NCBI GenBank assembly: GCA_001897745.1
Contig: MKUH01000014.1
Span: 62,001 to 126,000, forward strand
Length of the DNA stretch: 64,000 bases
Source of the DNA: Candidatus Accumulibacter sp. 66-26
Lineage (GTDB): Bacteria > Pseudomonadota > Gammaproteobacteria > Burkholderiales > Rhodocyclaceae
Reading direction: 5' to 3'
Made by a program: the position numbers and the translations under genes. The notes below the pieces were generated by a model that saw only the letters and a list, made by a program, of their open reading frames with translations, did not search any database and was not told the origin of the DNA. Position 1 is the stretch's first letter, and the number at the start of each line of letters is the position of its first letter. Positions 44,647 to 54,857 of this stretch are shown here, piece after piece.

Positions 44647-45273
44647 ATGGCGCAGTATCTGTCGATTCACCCGGAAGATCCGCAACCCCGCCTGCTCACG
44701 ATGGCGGCCGATATCGTGCGCAAGGGCGGCATCATCGCCTTTCCGACCGACTCCTGCTATGCCCTCGGCTGCCATCTCGGCGACAAGGAGGCGGTCGAGC
44801 GCGTGCGCGCCATCCGCGGCGTCGACGAGCGCCACCACCTGACGCTGATGTGCCGCGACCTTTCCGAGATCGCCCAGTTCGCCCGCGTCGACAACGCCCA
44901 GTACCGCCTGCTCAAGGCGACGACGCCGGGCAGCTACACCTTCATTCTCGAGGGGACCAAGGAACTGCCGAGGCGTCTCCTGCACCCCAAGCGCAAGACC
45001 ATCGGCCTGCGCGTGCCGGCGCATCCGGTGGCTCTCGAACTGCTGGAAGCGCTGGGCGAGCCGCTGCTCTGCTCGACCCTGATGCTGCCCGGCGACGAGG
45101 CGCCGCTGACCGAAGGCTGGGAAATTCAGGATCGTCTCGACGATCATCTGGAGCTGATTCTCGACGGCGGCCATTGCGGCATCGAGCCGACCACGGTCGT
45201 CGATCTGACCGGCCACCAGCCGGTGCTGGTGCGAGCCGGGCGCGGCCCGCTGGCGCCTTTCGGGTTCGATTGA
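44647..45273 (+). CDS. yciO: L-threonylcarbamoyladenylate synthase family protein YciO
   Basis: A 208-residue YrdC-fold protein. It has AADIVRKGGIIAFPTDSCYALGCHLGDKEAVERV, KATTPGSYTFILEGTKELPRRLLHPKRKTIGLRVPAHPV in parts, and ends VLVRAGRGPLAPFGF. YciO is a paralogue of TsaC/Sua5 with the nucleotide-binding cleft; its own role is less clear than that of TsaC. It is tightly linked with the PHP gene before it and the M50 protease gene starting 1 base after its stop. Confidence 0.88.
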   Translation: MAQYLSIHPEDPQPRLLTMAADIVRKGGIIAFPTDSCYALGCHLGDKEAVERVRAIRGVDERHHLTLMCRDLSEIAQFARVDNAQYRLLKATTPGSYTFILEGTKELPRRLLHPKRKTIGLRVPAHPVALELLEALGEPLLCSTLMLPGDEAPLTEGWEIQDRLDDHLELILDGGHCGIEPTTVVDLTGHQPVLVRAGRGPLAPFGFD

Positions 45274-45274
45274 A

Positions 45275-45934
45275 ATGGCGGACGTCGGAGGCTTGATCCA
45301 GACGGTGGCCATCGCCGCCTTGCCGGTGATTTTCGCGATCACCCTGCACGAGGCCGCGCACGGCTACGTGGCGCGTCATTTCGGCGATCCGACGGCCTGG
45401 CAGGAAGGGCGCATCACGCTCAATCCGGTCAAGCACATCGATCTCGTCGGCACGATTCTGCTCCCGCTGCTGCTCTTCGTCATGGCCAGTCCGATCATGT
45501 TCGGCTGGGCCAAGCCGGTTCCCGTCAATTTCTCCCGTCTGCGCAATCCCAAGCGCGACATGCTCTGGGTCGCGGCGGCCGGCCCCGGTTCCAATCTGCT
45601 CATGGCGCTGTTCTGGGGGGCGGTGATGAAAACGGCCTGGTTGCTGCCCTTCAACTATTTCAGCCTGCCGATGACGCGCATGGCCGAGATCGGCATCACG
45701 ATAAACATCATCCTGATGGTGCTCAATCTCTTCCCGCTGCCGCCGCTCGACGGCGGTCGCATCGCCGTCAGCCTGCTGCCGCCGCAGGCCGCCTGGCGCT
45801 ATGCGCAGGTCGAGCGTTTTGGCTTTCCCATCCTGCTGGTCCTGCTGTTCACCGGCATCCTCGGCTCGCTGCTGACGCCGGCGATGCTGCTGGTCGGCGG
45901 CCTGATCGATTTCATTTTCCAACTGCCTTCCTGA
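45275..45934 (+). CDS. Site-2 protease family (M50) membrane metalloprotease
   Basis: A 219-residue membrane protein with the zinc motif HEAAH in FAITLHEAAHGYVARHFGDP near residue 25 and a second ligand segment LFPLPPLDGGRIAVSLLP near residue 150. Four to six hydrophobic helices surround them. This short form is common next to trpS in betaproteobacteria. Substrates are unknown; it probably cleaves membrane-embedded peptides. It overlaps no gene; trpS starts 7 bases later. Confidence 0.92.
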   Translation: MADVGGLIQTVAIAALPVIFAITLHEAAHGYVARHFGDPTAWQEGRITLNPVKHIDLVGTILLPLLLFVMASPIMFGWAKPVPVNFSRLRNPKRDMLWVAAAGPGSNLLMALFWGAVMKTAWLLPFNYFSLPMTRMAEIGITINIILMVLNLFPLPPLDGGRIAVSLLPPQAAWRYAQVERFGFPILLVLLFTGILGSLLTPAMLLVGGLIDFIFQLPS

Positions 45935-45941
45935 AGACTCC

Positions 45942-47144
45942 ATGTACGCAGAACGTGTTCTCTCCGGCATGCGCCCGACCGGCAGCCTGCATCTCGGCCA
46001 CTATCACGGCGTGCTCAAGAACTGGACCAAGCTCCAGAGCGCGTACCCCTGCCTGTTCTTCGTCGCCGACTGGCATGCGCTGACCACGCACTACGAAGAC
46101 CCGCGCGGCATCGAGCAGGCCTCGTGGGACATGATCGTCGACTGGCTGGCGGCGGGCGTCGATCCCGCGCAGGCGACGCTGTTCATCCAGTCGCAAGTGC
46201 CGGAGCACGCCGAACTGCACCTGCTGCTGTCGATGATGACGCCGCTCGGCTGGCTCGAGCGGGTGCCGACCTACAAGGACCAGCAGGAAAAGATCGAGCA
46301 CAAGGATCTGTCGACCTACGGCTTCCTCGGCTATCCGCTGCTGATGAGTTCCGACATCCTGATCTACCGCGCCGACAAGGTGCCGGTCGGCGAAGACCAG
46401 ATTCCGCACGTCGAATTCACGCGCGAACTGGCGCGCCGCTTCAACCACATGTACGGGCGCGAGCCCGGCTTCGAGGAGAGGGCGAAGGCGGCGGTGGCAA
46501 GTCTCGGCAGCAAGCGCGCCCGCAGCTACGAGCATTTCCGCACCCGTTTCCAGCAGGACGGCGACGCCGGCGCGGTCGCCAAGGCGCACGCGCTGCTCGA
46601 CGAGGTCGCCACGCTTTCGCACGAGGACCGCGAACGCCTGTGCGGCTATCTCGAAGGCACCGGCAAGATGATTCTCGTCGAACCGGGCGCGCTGCTCACC
46701 GAAGCCTCGCGCATGCCCGGTCTCGACGGGCAGAAGATGTCCAAGTCCTACGGCAATACGATCACGCTGCGCGAGGACGAGGCGTCGGTGACGCACAAGG
46801 TCAGGCGTATGCCGACCGATCCGGCGCGCGTGCGCCGCACCGACCCGGGCAATCCGGAGAAGTGTCCGGTCTGGCAGTTGCATCAGGTCTACTCGGACGA
46901 AGCCTGCAAGGCGTGGGTGCAGCAGGGATGCCGCAGCGCCGGCATCGGCTGTCTCGAGTGCAAGCAGCCGGTGATCGACGGCATCCTCAAGGAGCAGGCG
47001 CCGATGCGCGAGCGCGCCCAGCGCTACCTAGACGATCCGAAACTGGTGCGCGACATCATCGCCGACGGCAACGGCAAGGCGCGTGCGCTGGCGCAGGAAA
47101 CGATGCGCGACGTGCGCGAATCGATGGGGTTGAAGTACAGCTGA
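45942..47144 (+). CDS. trpS: Tryptophan--tRNA ligase
   Basis: A 400-residue class I synthetase. Its HIGH-type motif is in MRPTGSLHLGHYHGVL (residues about 7-22) and KMSKS is in DGQKMSKSYGNTI. LFFVADWHALTTHY and VPVGEDQIPHVEFTRELARRFN support TrpS. It is longer than the 334-residue Bacillus form, as usual in betaproteobacteria, by an insert around residues 170-230. It charges tRNA-Trp. scpA starts 11 bases after its stop. Confidence 0.96.
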   Translation: MYAERVLSGMRPTGSLHLGHYHGVLKNWTKLQSAYPCLFFVADWHALTTHYEDPRGIEQASWDMIVDWLAAGVDPAQATLFIQSQVPEHAELHLLLSMMTPLGWLERVPTYKDQQEKIEHKDLSTYGFLGYPLLMSSDILIYRADKVPVGEDQIPHVEFTRELARRFNHMYGREPGFEERAKAAVASLGSKRARSYEHFRTRFQQDGDAGAVAKAHALLDEVATLSHEDRERLCGYLEGTGKMILVEPGALLTEASRMPGLDGQKMSKSYGNTITLREDEASVTHKVRRMPTDPARVRRTDPGNPEKCPVWQLHQVYSDEACKAWVQQGCRSAGIGCLECKQPVIDGILKEQAPMRERAQRYLDDPKLVRDIIADGNGKARALAQETMRDVRESMGLKYS

Positions 47145-47155
47145 CGCTGTCGCCC

Positions 47156-48067
47156 ATGAGCGATACGGCCCTTCGCGAAACCGCCGCGCCCGCCGTCGAG
47201 CCGGTGGCCATGATCTATGGCCAGCCTATGGCGCAGCTGCCGCTCGACCTGTATATTCCGCCCGACGCGCTGGCGGTGATGCTCGACGCCTTCGAAGGGC
47301 CGCTCGATCTGCTGCTGTACCTGATCCGCAAGGCCAACGTGAACGTGTTGGACATTCCGATGGCGCCGCTCACGGTGCAGTATCTCGAGTACGTCGATGC
47401 CATGCGCTCGCACAATCTCGAACTGGCGGCCGACTATCTGGTGATGGCGGCGATGCTCATCGAGATCAAGTCGCGCATGCTGCTGCCGCGGCCGAAGGCG
47501 GCCGAAGGCGACGAGGTCGAGGACCCGCGCGCCGAGCTGGTGCGACGTCTGATCGAATACGAGCAGATGAAGCTGGCGGCCTACAACATCAACGTGCTGC
47601 CGCAAGCCGAGCGCGACTTCGACTGGGTCGAGGTGTGGGTCGAAAAGACGATGCTGCAGCGCCAGCCCGAGGTCAGCGTCGCGGATCTGCAGGGGGCCTG
47701 GAGCGCCATCCTGCGTCAGGCCAAGCTGCACACGCACCATCGCGTGCAGCGCGAGGAATTGTCGGTGCGCGAGCATATGGGGCTGATCCTGCGTCACCTG
47801 CGCGACGCCGGCGGTTTCGTCGAGTTCGTCGACTTGTTCGACGTGCGGCAGGGGGCGCCGGTGCTCGTCGTGCATTTCCTGGCCATGCTCGAACTGGCGC
47901 GCGAGCATCTTCTTCAACTAACGCAGGCGGAAGCATTCGCCCCCATATACGTGAGGTTGGCCGATGGCAGAAACGAAGCCCCGCCGGAACCTGGTTCCGG
48001 GCACGGAGAAGGCGGCGAGCGCGACGAGTCTGGCGAACCGGCCGGATCCGGGCGGCCCGCCGGATAA
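47156..48067 (+). CDS. scpA: Segregation and condensation protein A
   Basis: A 303-residue kleisin starting at ATG 47156. It has the conserved [36 protein letters not shown] in parts, [22 protein letters not shown], and the C-terminal winged-helix segment. ScpA links the SMC heads for chromosome condensation. The last 104 bases overlap the start of scpB in another frame, where the ScpA tail becomes Gly/Glu-rich and probably unstructured. Confidence 0.95.
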   Translation: MSDTALRETAAPAVEPVAMIYGQPMAQLPLDLYIPPDALAVMLDAFEGPLDLLLYLIRKANVNVLDIPMAPLTVQYLEYVDAMRSHNLELAADYLVMAAMLIEIKSRMLLPRPKAAEGDEVEDPRAELVRRLIEYEQMKLAAYNINVLPQAERDFDWVEVWVEKTMLQRQPEVSVADLQGAWSAILRQAKLHTHHRVQREELSVREHMGLILRHLRDAGGFVEFVDLFDVRQGAPVLVVHFLAMLELAREHLLQLTQAEAFAPIYVRLADGRNEAPPEPGSGHGEGGERDESGEPAGSGRPAG

Positions 48068-48605
48068 CCCGGGAGAACTGAAGCGTGTACTGGAGGCGGT
48101 CCTGCTTTCCGCGCAGCAGCCGATCTCGGTGCTTGAACTGAAGAAGGTTTTCGTCGACGAGATTGCGTCGGACGTGCTGCGCGTCCTGCTCGACGACCTG
48201 CGCGAAGAGTGGTCGGGGCGGCCGGTCGAACTGGTGCAGTTGGCGAGCGGCTGGCGGTTTCGTACGCGCGCCGAGTACATGCCGTATCTCGAACGCCTGA
48301 ATCCGGAAAAGCCGCCGAAGTATTCGCGGGCGGTGCTCGAAACGCTGGCCATCATCGCCTATCGGCAGCCGGTGACGCGCGGCGATATCGAGGATATCCG
48401 CGGCGTGACGGTGGCCACGCAGGTGATCAAGGCGCTCGAGGAGCGCGGCTGGGTCGACGTCGTCGGCCACCGCGACACGCCGGGCCGTCCGGCGCTGTTC
48501 GCCACCACCAAGAAGTTCCTCGACGACCTCGGTTTGCGTAGTCTGACCGAGTTGCCGCCGCTGGAAGAAATCAATCAAACGCTGGAACTGGCTGATGCCC
48601 AATAA
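47964..48605 (+). CDS. scpB: Segregation and condensation protein B
   Basis: A 213-residue protein with ScpB signatures: [82 protein letters not shown]. It has paired winged-helix domains and binds the ScpA middle region in the SMC complex. It starts within scpA (104-bp overlap; the ATG is within AGGTTGGCCGATG...) and its last 11 bases overlap rluB. Tight coupling of all three is expected. Confidence 0.95.
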   Translation: MAETKPRRNLVPGTEKAASATSLANRPDPGGPPDNPGELKRVLEAVLLSAQQPISVLELKKVFVDEIASDVLRVLLDDLREEWSGRPVELVQLASGWRFRTRAEYMPYLERLNPEKPPKYSRAVLETLAIIAYRQPVTRGDIEDIRGVTVATQVIKALEERGWVDVVGHRDTPGRPALFATTKKFLDDLGLRSLTELPPLEEINQTLELADAQ

Positions 48606-49548
48606 AACCCGTAAAACCCCTTTCCGTCAGCCGCGCGCGGCGACGCCGCCTGTGTCCGCCGAACCCCGCTTCGATGCGGAGGAATCTGCGCCGGAAGCCG
48701 CGCCGCGCCGCGCGCCGCGCGCGCGCAATCCCGATGCTTCCAAGCGCGGCCGACACAAGGAGTTGCCGGGCAAGCCCGAGCGTCTGCACAAATTGCTCGC
48801 GCAAAGCGGCCTGGGGTCGCGGCGCGAAATGGAGGAGCTGATCGCCGCCGGGCGCGTCAGCGTCAACGGGCAGCCGGCGCAGGTCGGCCTCTCGGTCAGT
48901 CCGGGCGAGCGCGTCAAGGTCAACGGCAAGCTCGTGCATCTCAAGTTCTCGAACCGGTTGCCGCGCGTGATCATGTACCACAAGCCGGAAGGCGAAATCG
49001 TCTCGCGCGACGACCCGGATCATCGCCCGACCGTATTCACCTCATTGCCGCGCATGACCGGCGGACGCTGGGTGGCGGTCGGCCGTCTCGACTTCAATAC
49101 GAGCGGCTTGTTGCTGTTTACGACCTCCGGCGAACTCGCCAACCGGCTGATGCACCCGCGCTACAACCTCGTGCGCGAGTACGCCGTGCGCATTCTCGGC
49201 GAATTGCCGGAAGATGCGCGCCAGCGTCTGCTCGACGGCGTCGAGCTGGACGACGGGCCGGCGCAATTTTCGACTTTCGAGGACGCCGGTGGGCAGGGCG
49301 CCAACCACTGGTATCGCGTCTCGCTGTTCGAGGGGCGCAACCGCGAGGTGCGGCGCATGTTCGAGGCGGTCGGCATGGTCGTCAGCCGCCTGATGCGGGT
49401 GCGCTACGGTCCGTTCCTGCTGCCGCCGAACCTGAAGCGCGGGCAGGTCCGGGAACTGACCGAATTCGAGGTGCAGAAGCTGCTGGCCGAGTTCGGCATG
49501 GACGACCCGGTGCCCGGGCGCTCGCCGCGCAAGCCGCGCGACAGGTGA
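48595..49548 (+). CDS. rluB: 23S rRNA pseudouridine(2605) synthase RluB
   Basis: A 317-residue protein: an N-terminal basic Arg/Pro-rich extension, an S4 domain ([31 protein letters not shown] in parts), and the RsuA/RluB core with [29 protein letters not shown], including the catalytic Asp in GRLDFNTSG. RluB makes pseudouridine 2605 in 23S rRNA. Linked to scpAB as in most proteobacteria. RsuA/RluE cannot be fully excluded, but synteny with scpB favours RluB. Confidence 0.92.
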   Translation: MPNKTRKTPFRQPRAATPPVSAEPRFDAEESAPEAAPRRAPRARNPDASKRGRHKELPGKPERLHKLLAQSGLGSRREMEELIAAGRVSVNGQPAQVGLSVSPGERVKVNGKLVHLKFSNRLPRVIMYHKPEGEIVSRDDPDHRPTVFTSLPRMTGGRWVAVGRLDFNTSGLLLFTTSGELANRLMHPRYNLVREYAVRILGELPEDARQRLLDGVELDDGPAQFSTFEDAGGQGANHWYRVSLFEGRNREVRRMFEAVGMVVSRLMRVRYGPFLLPPNLKRGQVRELTEFEVQKLLAEFGMDDPVPGRSPRKPRDR

Positions 49549-49592
49549 ATGGCGATGCATCGCCGAAAGTGACGGAAAATGCGGGGTGCAGA

Positions 49593-49621
49593 TTTACGCT
49601 GCCCTCATTTTCCGTTATAAT
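49593..49621 (+). promoter_or_regulatory. Promoter of the rimP-nusA-infB operon
   Basis: TTTACG (49593-49598), 17 bases, then TATAAT (49616-49621), a near-consensus sigma-70 promoter. Transcription would begin near 49628, just before two terminator-like hairpins and rimP. Confidence 0.75.
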
Positions 49622-49640
49622 CCAATGGTTTCTTCCGCTG

Positions 49641-49693
49641 GCCCCGTTTGGGGCGAGTTTTTATCGGGGATGGGCGTTTCGCCCATTTTTTAT
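49641..49693 (+). promoter_or_regulatory. Leader with two consecutive terminator-like hairpins before rimP
   Basis: GCCCC-GTTT-GGGGC then GAGTTTTT (49641-49662), followed by ATGGGC-GTTTC-GCCCAT then TTTTTTATTT (49670-49695). Both have the form of Rho-independent terminators, the second stronger. They lie between the promoter and rimP ATG 49702, so they are likely transcription attenuators. A rimP leader attenuator is described in gammaproteobacteria; this layout is comparable but was not checked against that family. Confidence 0.7.
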
Positions 49694-49701
49694 TTGTGGC
49701 T

Positions 49702-50142
49702 ATGAATTTGCACGAACTTCTTGAAAAAACGGTGACCGGCCTCGGTTACGAGCTGGTCGACGTCGAGCAGAGTCCGCGTGGCCGTGTGCTGCGCCTCTTC
49801 ATCGACAAGCCGGACAAGCCGCGCGGTATCGATATCGACGATTGCACGCTGGTCAGCAATCAGCTGTCGCGCGTTCTGGCCGTCGAGAACGTCGATTACG
49901 ACCGTCTCGAAGTCTCTTCGCCGGGGCTCGATCGCCCGCTTACGAAAGCGGCCGATTACGAGCGCTTCGCCGGTTCGGAAATTCACCTCAAGCTGCGACT
50001 CCCGATGAACGGCCGGCGCAATTTCAACGGCGTCCTGCAGGGTCTGCAGGACGGCAAGGTACGCCTGCAGATCGACTCGGGCGAAGTGGAACTGGAGCTG
50101 GGCAATATCGACAAGGCCCGGCTGGTTCCGAAGTTCGACTAG
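49702..50142 (+). CDS. rimP: Ribosome maturation factor RimP
   Basis: A 146-residue protein starting MNLHELLEKTVTGLGYELVDVEQSPRG. It continues LRLFIDKPDKPRGIDIDDCTLVSNQLSRVLAVENVDYDRLEVSSPGLDRPL in parts, the RimP signature, and a C-terminal SH3-like part. RimP aids 30S assembly. First gene of rimP-nusA-infB-rbfA-truB. The start is fixed by family conservation; nusA follows after 41 bases. Confidence 0.95.
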   Translation: MNLHELLEKTVTGLGYELVDVEQSPRGRVLRLFIDKPDKPRGIDIDDCTLVSNQLSRVLAVENVDYDRLEVSSPGLDRPLTKAADYERFAGSEIHLKLRLPMNGRRNFNGVLQGLQDGKVRLQIDSGEVELELGNIDKARLVPKFD

Positions 50143-50183
50143 ATCGCATCGATTGACAAGCAGGATTAGGAGGTAATGAGAAA

Positions 50184-51656
50184 ATGAGCCGCGAAATTTT
50201 GCTGCTGGTGGATGCACTGGCCCGCGAAAAGAACGTGACCAAGGACATCGTCTTCGGCGCACTGGAGTCGGCGCTCGCGTCGGCAACCAAGAAGCGTATC
50301 CATGACGAGGCTGACGTGCGCGTTTCCATCGACCGTGAGACGGGGGACTTCGAGAGCTTTCGCCGCTGGCTGGTCGTGGCCGACCAGGATCATCTGAGCG
50401 AGACGCTCGAGATTCCGCTGTCGGAAGCCCAGGAGCAGGATGCGGACGTCGAGGTCGGCGACTATCTCGAAGAGGCGCTGGAACCGATCGATTTCGGCCG
50501 GATCGGCGCGCAGGCCGCCAAGCAGGTGATCCTGCAGAAGATCCGCGATGCCGAGCGCGAGCAGATTCTCAACGACTTCCTCGATCGCAAGGAGCATCTC
50601 GTTACCGGGACGATCAAGCGCATGGAGCGCGGCAACGCCATCGTCGAAGCCGGCAAGATCGAAGCGCTGCTGCCGCGCGACCAGATGATCCCGCGCGAAA
50701 ACCTGCGCGTCGGCGACCGCGTCAAGGCCTATCTGCTGCGCATCGACCGCGCCGCGCGCGGCCCGCAGCTGATCCTCTCGCGCACCGCGCCGGAATTCAT
50801 CATCAAGCTGTTCGAGCTGGAAGTGCCGGAAGTCGATGACGGTCTGCTCGAGATCAAGGCCGCCGCGCGCGATGCCGGCATGCGCGCCAAGATCGCCGTC
50901 AAGTCGAACGACCAGCGCATCGATCCGATCGGTACCTGCGTCGGCATGCGCGGCACGCGCGTCACCGCCGTCACCAACGAACTGGCCGGCGAGCGCGTCG
51001 ATATCGTCCTGTGGTCGGCCGATCCCGCGCAATTCGTGATCGGCGCCCTGGCGCCGGCCGAAGTGACCTCGATCGTCGTCGATGAAGACAAGCACAGCAT
51101 GGACGTGGTGGTGAACGAGGACAACCTCGCCATCGCGATCGGCCGCGGCGGTCAGAACGTTCGCCTGGCGTCGGAGCTGACCGGCTGGACGATCAATCTG
51201 ATGACCGAGGAAGAGTCGCAGACCAAGGCCGAGGCCGAAACCGCCGCGATCCGCGTGCTCCTGATGGAGAAGCTGGACGTTGACGAGGAAGTGGCGAACA
51301 TCCTGATCGAGGAAGGTTTTTCGACCCTGGAAGAAGTCGCTTACGTGCCGCTGCACGAAATGCTCGAAATCGAAGCCTTCGACGAGGCGACCGTGCAGGA
51401 ACTGCGCGATCGGGCACGCAACGTGCTGCTCACCGAAGCCATCGCCACCGAAGAGCAGATCGGCGGCGTGGCGGAAGACATGTTGTCCCTCGAAGGGATG
51501 GACAAGTCGCTGGCTGCCAAGCTGGCGACGCACGGCGTCAAGACCCGTGACGACCTCGCCGACCTGGCGATCGACGAACTGACCGAAATGACCGGCGTAG
51601 ACCAGGACCGCGCCAAACAACTGATCACCACGGCGCGCGCGCACTGGTTTGAGTAA
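50184..51656 (+). CDS. nusA: Transcription termination/antitermination protein NusA
   Basis: A 490-residue protein. Order: N-terminal RNA polymerase-binding domain, S1 domain (residues about 135-200, [16 protein letters not shown]), two KH domains ([43 protein letters not shown]), and two acidic-type repeats at the end (as in E. coli AR1/AR2). It starts [21 protein letters not shown] with AGGAGG upstream. It modulates pausing, termination and antitermination. Sits between rimP and infB. Confidence 0.97.
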   Translation: MSREILLLVDALAREKNVTKDIVFGALESALASATKKRIHDEADVRVSIDRETGDFESFRRWLVVADQDHLSETLEIPLSEAQEQDADVEVGDYLEEALEPIDFGRIGAQAAKQVILQKIRDAEREQILNDFLDRKEHLVTGTIKRMERGNAIVEAGKIEALLPRDQMIPRENLRVGDRVKAYLLRIDRAARGPQLILSRTAPEFIIKLFELEVPEVDDGLLEIKAAARDAGMRAKIAVKSNDQRIDPIGTCVGMRGTRVTAVTNELAGERVDIVLWSADPAQFVIGALAPAEVTSIVVDEDKHSMDVVVNEDNLAIAIGRGGQNVRLASELTGWTINLMTEEESQTKAEAETAAIRVLLMEKLDVDEEVANILIEEGFSTLEEVAYVPLHEMLEIEAFDEATVQELRDRARNVLLTEAIATEEQIGGVAEDMLSLEGMDKSLAAKLATHGVKTRDDLADLAIDELTEMTGVDQDRAKQLITTARAHWFE

Positions 51657-51675
51657 GCAGAAAAGAGGAATTTAC

Positions 51676-54468
51676 ATGGCGCAAACAAGTGTTGCCCAAT
51701 TTGCCACCGACCTGAAGATGCCGGCTGGCGCGCTGCTCGAGCAGTTGCAAAAGGCTGGTGTGGCGAAAAGCAAGGCGGACGATCTCCTGTCCGAGCAGGA
51801 CAAGTCGCGCTTGCTCGACTATTTGCGCCGTTCGCACGGCGAGGCCGACGCCAAGACGAAGATCACGCTGACGCGCAAGGAAACGAGCGAAATCAAGGCG
51901 CAGGATTCGCACGGCAAATCCCGCACCGTCCAGGTCGAGGTGCGCAAGAAGCGCGTGCTGGTCAAGCGCGATACGCCTGAGGCCGCCGCCGAGGCGCCGC
52001 TGGCGCCGGTGGCCGAACTCAAGGCGGAGCCGGTCGTCGAGATCGCTCTCGAGCCCGTCGTTGAAGTCGTGCCGGAACCGGTCGTCGAGGCAGCTCCGGC
52101 GCCCGAGCCCGTCGTCGAAGTCGTGCCGGAACCGGTCGTCGAGGCAGCGGCTCCGGCGCCCGAGCCCGTCGTCGAAACCAAGCCCGAACCGGTTGCCGAG
52201 GCGAAGGGCGAGGCCAAGGCCGAGCCGGTCGTCAAGAAGGCCGCAACCAAGAAGGTGGTGACCCGCGCTTCCATCATCGGCGAGGAGCAGCAGCGTCTGC
52301 GCGCCGAGGAAGAGCGCCGGCATGCCGAATTGCGCGCCCGCCAGGAGCGCGAGTTCCGCGAAAAGCAGGAACGTGCCGCCGAGCTGGTGCGCCTGAAGAA
52401 GGACGCGGAAGAGAAGGCTGTTGCCGCCAAGGCCGCCGAGGCCGCCAAGCAGGTCGCCGCGCAGACCGCGACCGACAAGCCGAGCGAAGACAAGACCCTG
52501 CACAAGCCGGCCGGCAAGCCGGGCGTCGGTGGCGACAAGAAGGCCGCCGACAAGAAGGGACCGTGGAAGAACGAAGGCGCCAGCAAGCGTCCGGGTCTCA
52601 AGACGCGGGGCGCGACCGGCGGCACCGGCTGGCGCGAAGGCGCCCGCCACGGCAAGCGCAACCAGCGTGGCGGCGAGGAGGAGCATTCCTTCCAGGCGCC
52701 GACCGAGCCGGTCGTGCGCGAAGTGCATGTGCCGGAAACCATTTCGGTGGCCGACCTGGCCCACAAAATGTCGGTCAAGGCGACCGAGGTGATCAAGGCC
52801 CTGATGAAGATGGGTTCGATGGTCACCATCAACCAGGTGCTGGACCAGGAAACGGCGATGATTCTCGTCGAGGAAATGGGTCATAAGGCGCTGGCCGCCA
52901 AGCTGGACGATCCGGACGCCTTCCTCGAAGAGCACGCCGAGCACCGGGATGTGCCGCTCGAGCCGCGCGCTCCGGTGGTCACCGTCATGGGTCACGTCGA
53001 CCACGGCAAGACCTCGCTGCTCGACTACATCCGCCGCTCGCGCGTGGCGGTCGGCGAAGCCGGCGGCATTACGCAGCACATCGGCGCCTATCACGTCGAA
53101 ACCGAGCGCGGCATGGTGACCTTCCTCGATACCCCGGGTCACGAAGCCTTTACGGCGATGCGCGCCCGCGGCGCCAAGGCCACGGACATCGTCATCCTCG
53201 TGGTGGCGGCCGACGACGGCGTGATGCCGCAGACCAAGGAAGCCATCCACCACGCCAAGGCGGCCGGCGTGCCGATCGTCGTTGCGGTGAACAAGATCGA
53301 CAAGCCGGATGCCAATCCCGAACGCGTCAAGCAGGAGCTCGTCGCCGAGGAAGTGGTGCCCGAAGAGTACGGCGGCGATTCGCCTTTCATTCCGGTTTCC
53401 GCGAAGACGGGTGCCGGGATCGACGATCTGATCGAAAACCTCCTGCTGCAGGCCGAAGTGCTCGAGCTCAAGGCGCAGAAGGACGCGCCGGCCAAGGGAC
53501 TGATCATCGAAGCGCGCCTTGACAAGGGGCGCGGTCCGGTGGCGACCATGCTCGTGCAGTCCGGCACCTTGCGTCAGGGCGACGTGCTGCTCGCCGGCCA
53601 GGTGTTCGGCCGCATCCGCGCCATGCTCGACGAAAACGGCAAGCCGATCAAGGAAGCCGGTCCGTCGATTCCGGTCGAAATCCTCGGTCTGTCGGACGTT
53701 CCGGCGGCCGGCGAAGAGGCCGTGGTGCTGGGCGACGAGCGCAAGGCGCGCGAAATCGCGCTCTTCCGTCAGGGCAAGTTCCGCGACGTGAAGCTGGCCA
53801 AGCAACAGGCCGCCAAGCTCGAAAACATTCTCGACCAGATGGGCGAGTCCGAAGTGAAGACGCTGCCGCTGATCATCAAGGCCGATGTGCAGGGTTCGCA
53901 GGAAGCGCTGGTGCAGTCGCTGCAGAAGCTGTCCACCGAAGAGGTCCGCGTCAACGTGATTCACGGCGGCGTCGGCGCGATCAGCGAGTCCGACGTCAAC
54001 CTGGCGCAGGCCTCGAAGGCGGTCATCATCGGCTTCAACACGCGTGCCGACTCCGGTGCGCGCAAGACGGCCGAGAACTTCGGCGTCGACATCCGCTACT
54101 ACAACATCATCTACGACGCCGTGGATGAGGTGAAGGCGGCGCTGTCGGGCATGCTGTCGCCGGAGAAGCGCGAAGAAGTCATCGGCCTCGTCGAAATCCG
54201 TCAGGTCTTCCGCGCCACCAAGATCGGCACGATCGCAGGCTCCTACGTGCTCGAAGGCATCGTGCGCCGCAATTCGCGCGCCCGCCTGCTGCGCAACAAC
54301 GTGGTCGTGTGGGACGGCGAGTTCGAGTCGCTCAAGCGCTTCAAGGACGACGTCAAGGAAGTGCGTTCCGGTTTCGAGTGCGGTCTGTCGCTGAAGAATT
54401 TCAGCGATATCCAGGAAGGCGACCAGCTCGAAATCTACGAAATCCAGGAAATTGCGCGGACGCTCTAA
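51676..54468 (+). CDS. infB: Translation initiation factor IF-2
   Basis: A 930-residue protein starting at ATG 51676 ([20 protein letters not shown]). After the N-terminal helix comes a Pro/Glu/Val-rich repeat region (about residues 115-190, including repeated [14 protein letters not shown]), a second IF2N domain, then the GTPase with GHVDHGKTS near residue 438, DTPGHEAF and NKIDKPDA. C-terminal domains II-IV follow. IF-2 brings fMet-tRNA to the 30S subunit. rbfA starts immediately after its stop. Confidence 0.97.
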   Translation: MAQTSVAQFATDLKMPAGALLEQLQKAGVAKSKADDLLSEQDKSRLLDYLRRSHGEADAKTKITLTRKETSEIKAQDSHGKSRTVQVEVRKKRVLVKRDTPEAAAEAPLAPVAELKAEPVVEIALEPVVEVVPEPVVEAAPAPEPVVEVVPEPVVEAAAPAPEPVVETKPEPVAEAKGEAKAEPVVKKAATKKVVTRASIIGEEQQRLRAEEERRHAELRARQEREFREKQERAAELVRLKKDAEEKAVAAKAAEAAKQVAAQTATDKPSEDKTLHKPAGKPGVGGDKKAADKKGPWKNEGASKRPGLKTRGATGGTGWREGARHGKRNQRGGEEEHSFQAPTEPVVREVHVPETISVADLAHKMSVKATEVIKALMKMGSMVTINQVLDQETAMILVEEMGHKALAAKLDDPDAFLEEHAEHRDVPLEPRAPVVTVMGHVDHGKTSLLDYIRRSRVAVGEAGGITQHIGAYHVETERGMVTFLDTPGHEAFTAMRARGAKATDIVILVVAADDGVMPQTKEAIHHAKAAGVPIVVAVNKIDKPDANPERVKQELVAEEVVPEEYGGDSPFIPVSAKTGAGIDDLIENLLLQAEVLELKAQKDAPAKGLIIEARLDKGRGPVATMLVQSGTLRQGDVLLAGQVFGRIRAMLDENGKPIKEAGPSIPVEILGLSDVPAAGEEAVVLGDERKAREIALFRQGKFRDVKLAKQQAAKLENILDQMGESEVKTLPLIIKADVQGSQEALVQSLQKLSTEEVRVNVIHGGVGAISESDVNLAQASKAVIIGFNTRADSGARKTAENFGVDIRYYNIIYDAVDEVKAALSGMLSPEKREEVIGLVEIRQVFRATKIGTIAGSYVLEGIVRRNSRARLLRNNVVVWDGEFESLKRFKDDVKEVRSGFECGLSLKNFSDIQEGDQLEIYEIQEIARTL
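52044..52176 (+). repeat. In-frame tandem repeat within infB
   Basis: A unit of about 57-60 bases encoding [14 protein letters not shown](A)PAP occurs twice in near-perfect copies, with a partial third. It lies in the variable linker of IF-2 and keeps frame. Such repeats vary in length between strains and are unlikely to affect the GTPase. Confidence 0.75.
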
Positions 54469-54849
54469 GTGGCTAACAGCAACCGAGGGTTTTCCCGCAA
54501 GGACCGGGTTTCCGAGCAGATCAAGCGCGAGCTCGCGGACCTGATCCGCACCGAGCTGAAGGATCCGCGCGTCGGAATGATCAGTCTGACCGACGTCGAA
54601 GTGACGCCCGACTATGCCCACGCCAAGGTGTTCTTCAGCACCTTGGCCGGCGGCGAGAATCTGCAGGCGGTGCAAACCGGCCTGCAGAAGGCGTCCGGCT
54701 TCCTGCGGAGGGAACTGGGCAAGCGCATCCGCATCCACACCACGCCGCAGCTGCATTTTGTCTACGACCAGTCGCTCGAGCGCGGCGCCGATCTCTCCAA
54801 GCTGATCGACGAAGCTTCGGCGATCTCCGACCATACTCCAGAAGACTGA
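54469..54849 (+). CDS. rbfA: Ribosome-binding factor A
   Basis: A 126-residue protein with start GTG 54469, directly after the infB stop (TAA then GTG). Sequence: SRKDRVSEQIKRELADLIRTELKDPRVGMISLTDVEVTPDYAHAKVFF in parts, and LRRELGKRIRIHTTPQLHFVYDQSLERG, all RbfA landmarks. RbfA binds helix 28-45 junction regions of 16S rRNA in late 30S assembly. truB starts 8 bases later. Confidence 0.96.
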   Translation: MANSNRGFSRKDRVSEQIKRELADLIRTELKDPRVGMISLTDVEVTPDYAHAKVFFSTLAGGENLQAVQTGLQKASGFLRRELGKRIRIHTTPQLHFVYDQSLERGADLSKLIDEASAISDHTPED

Positions 54850-54857
54850 GTTTCGAG

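Noticed and set aside
51625..54834. Very long open frame antisense to infB (over 1000 codons)
   Set aside because: It mirrors the codon pattern of infB, is rich in Leu/His/Arg/Gly from reverse GC-rich codons and has no domain or ribosome site.
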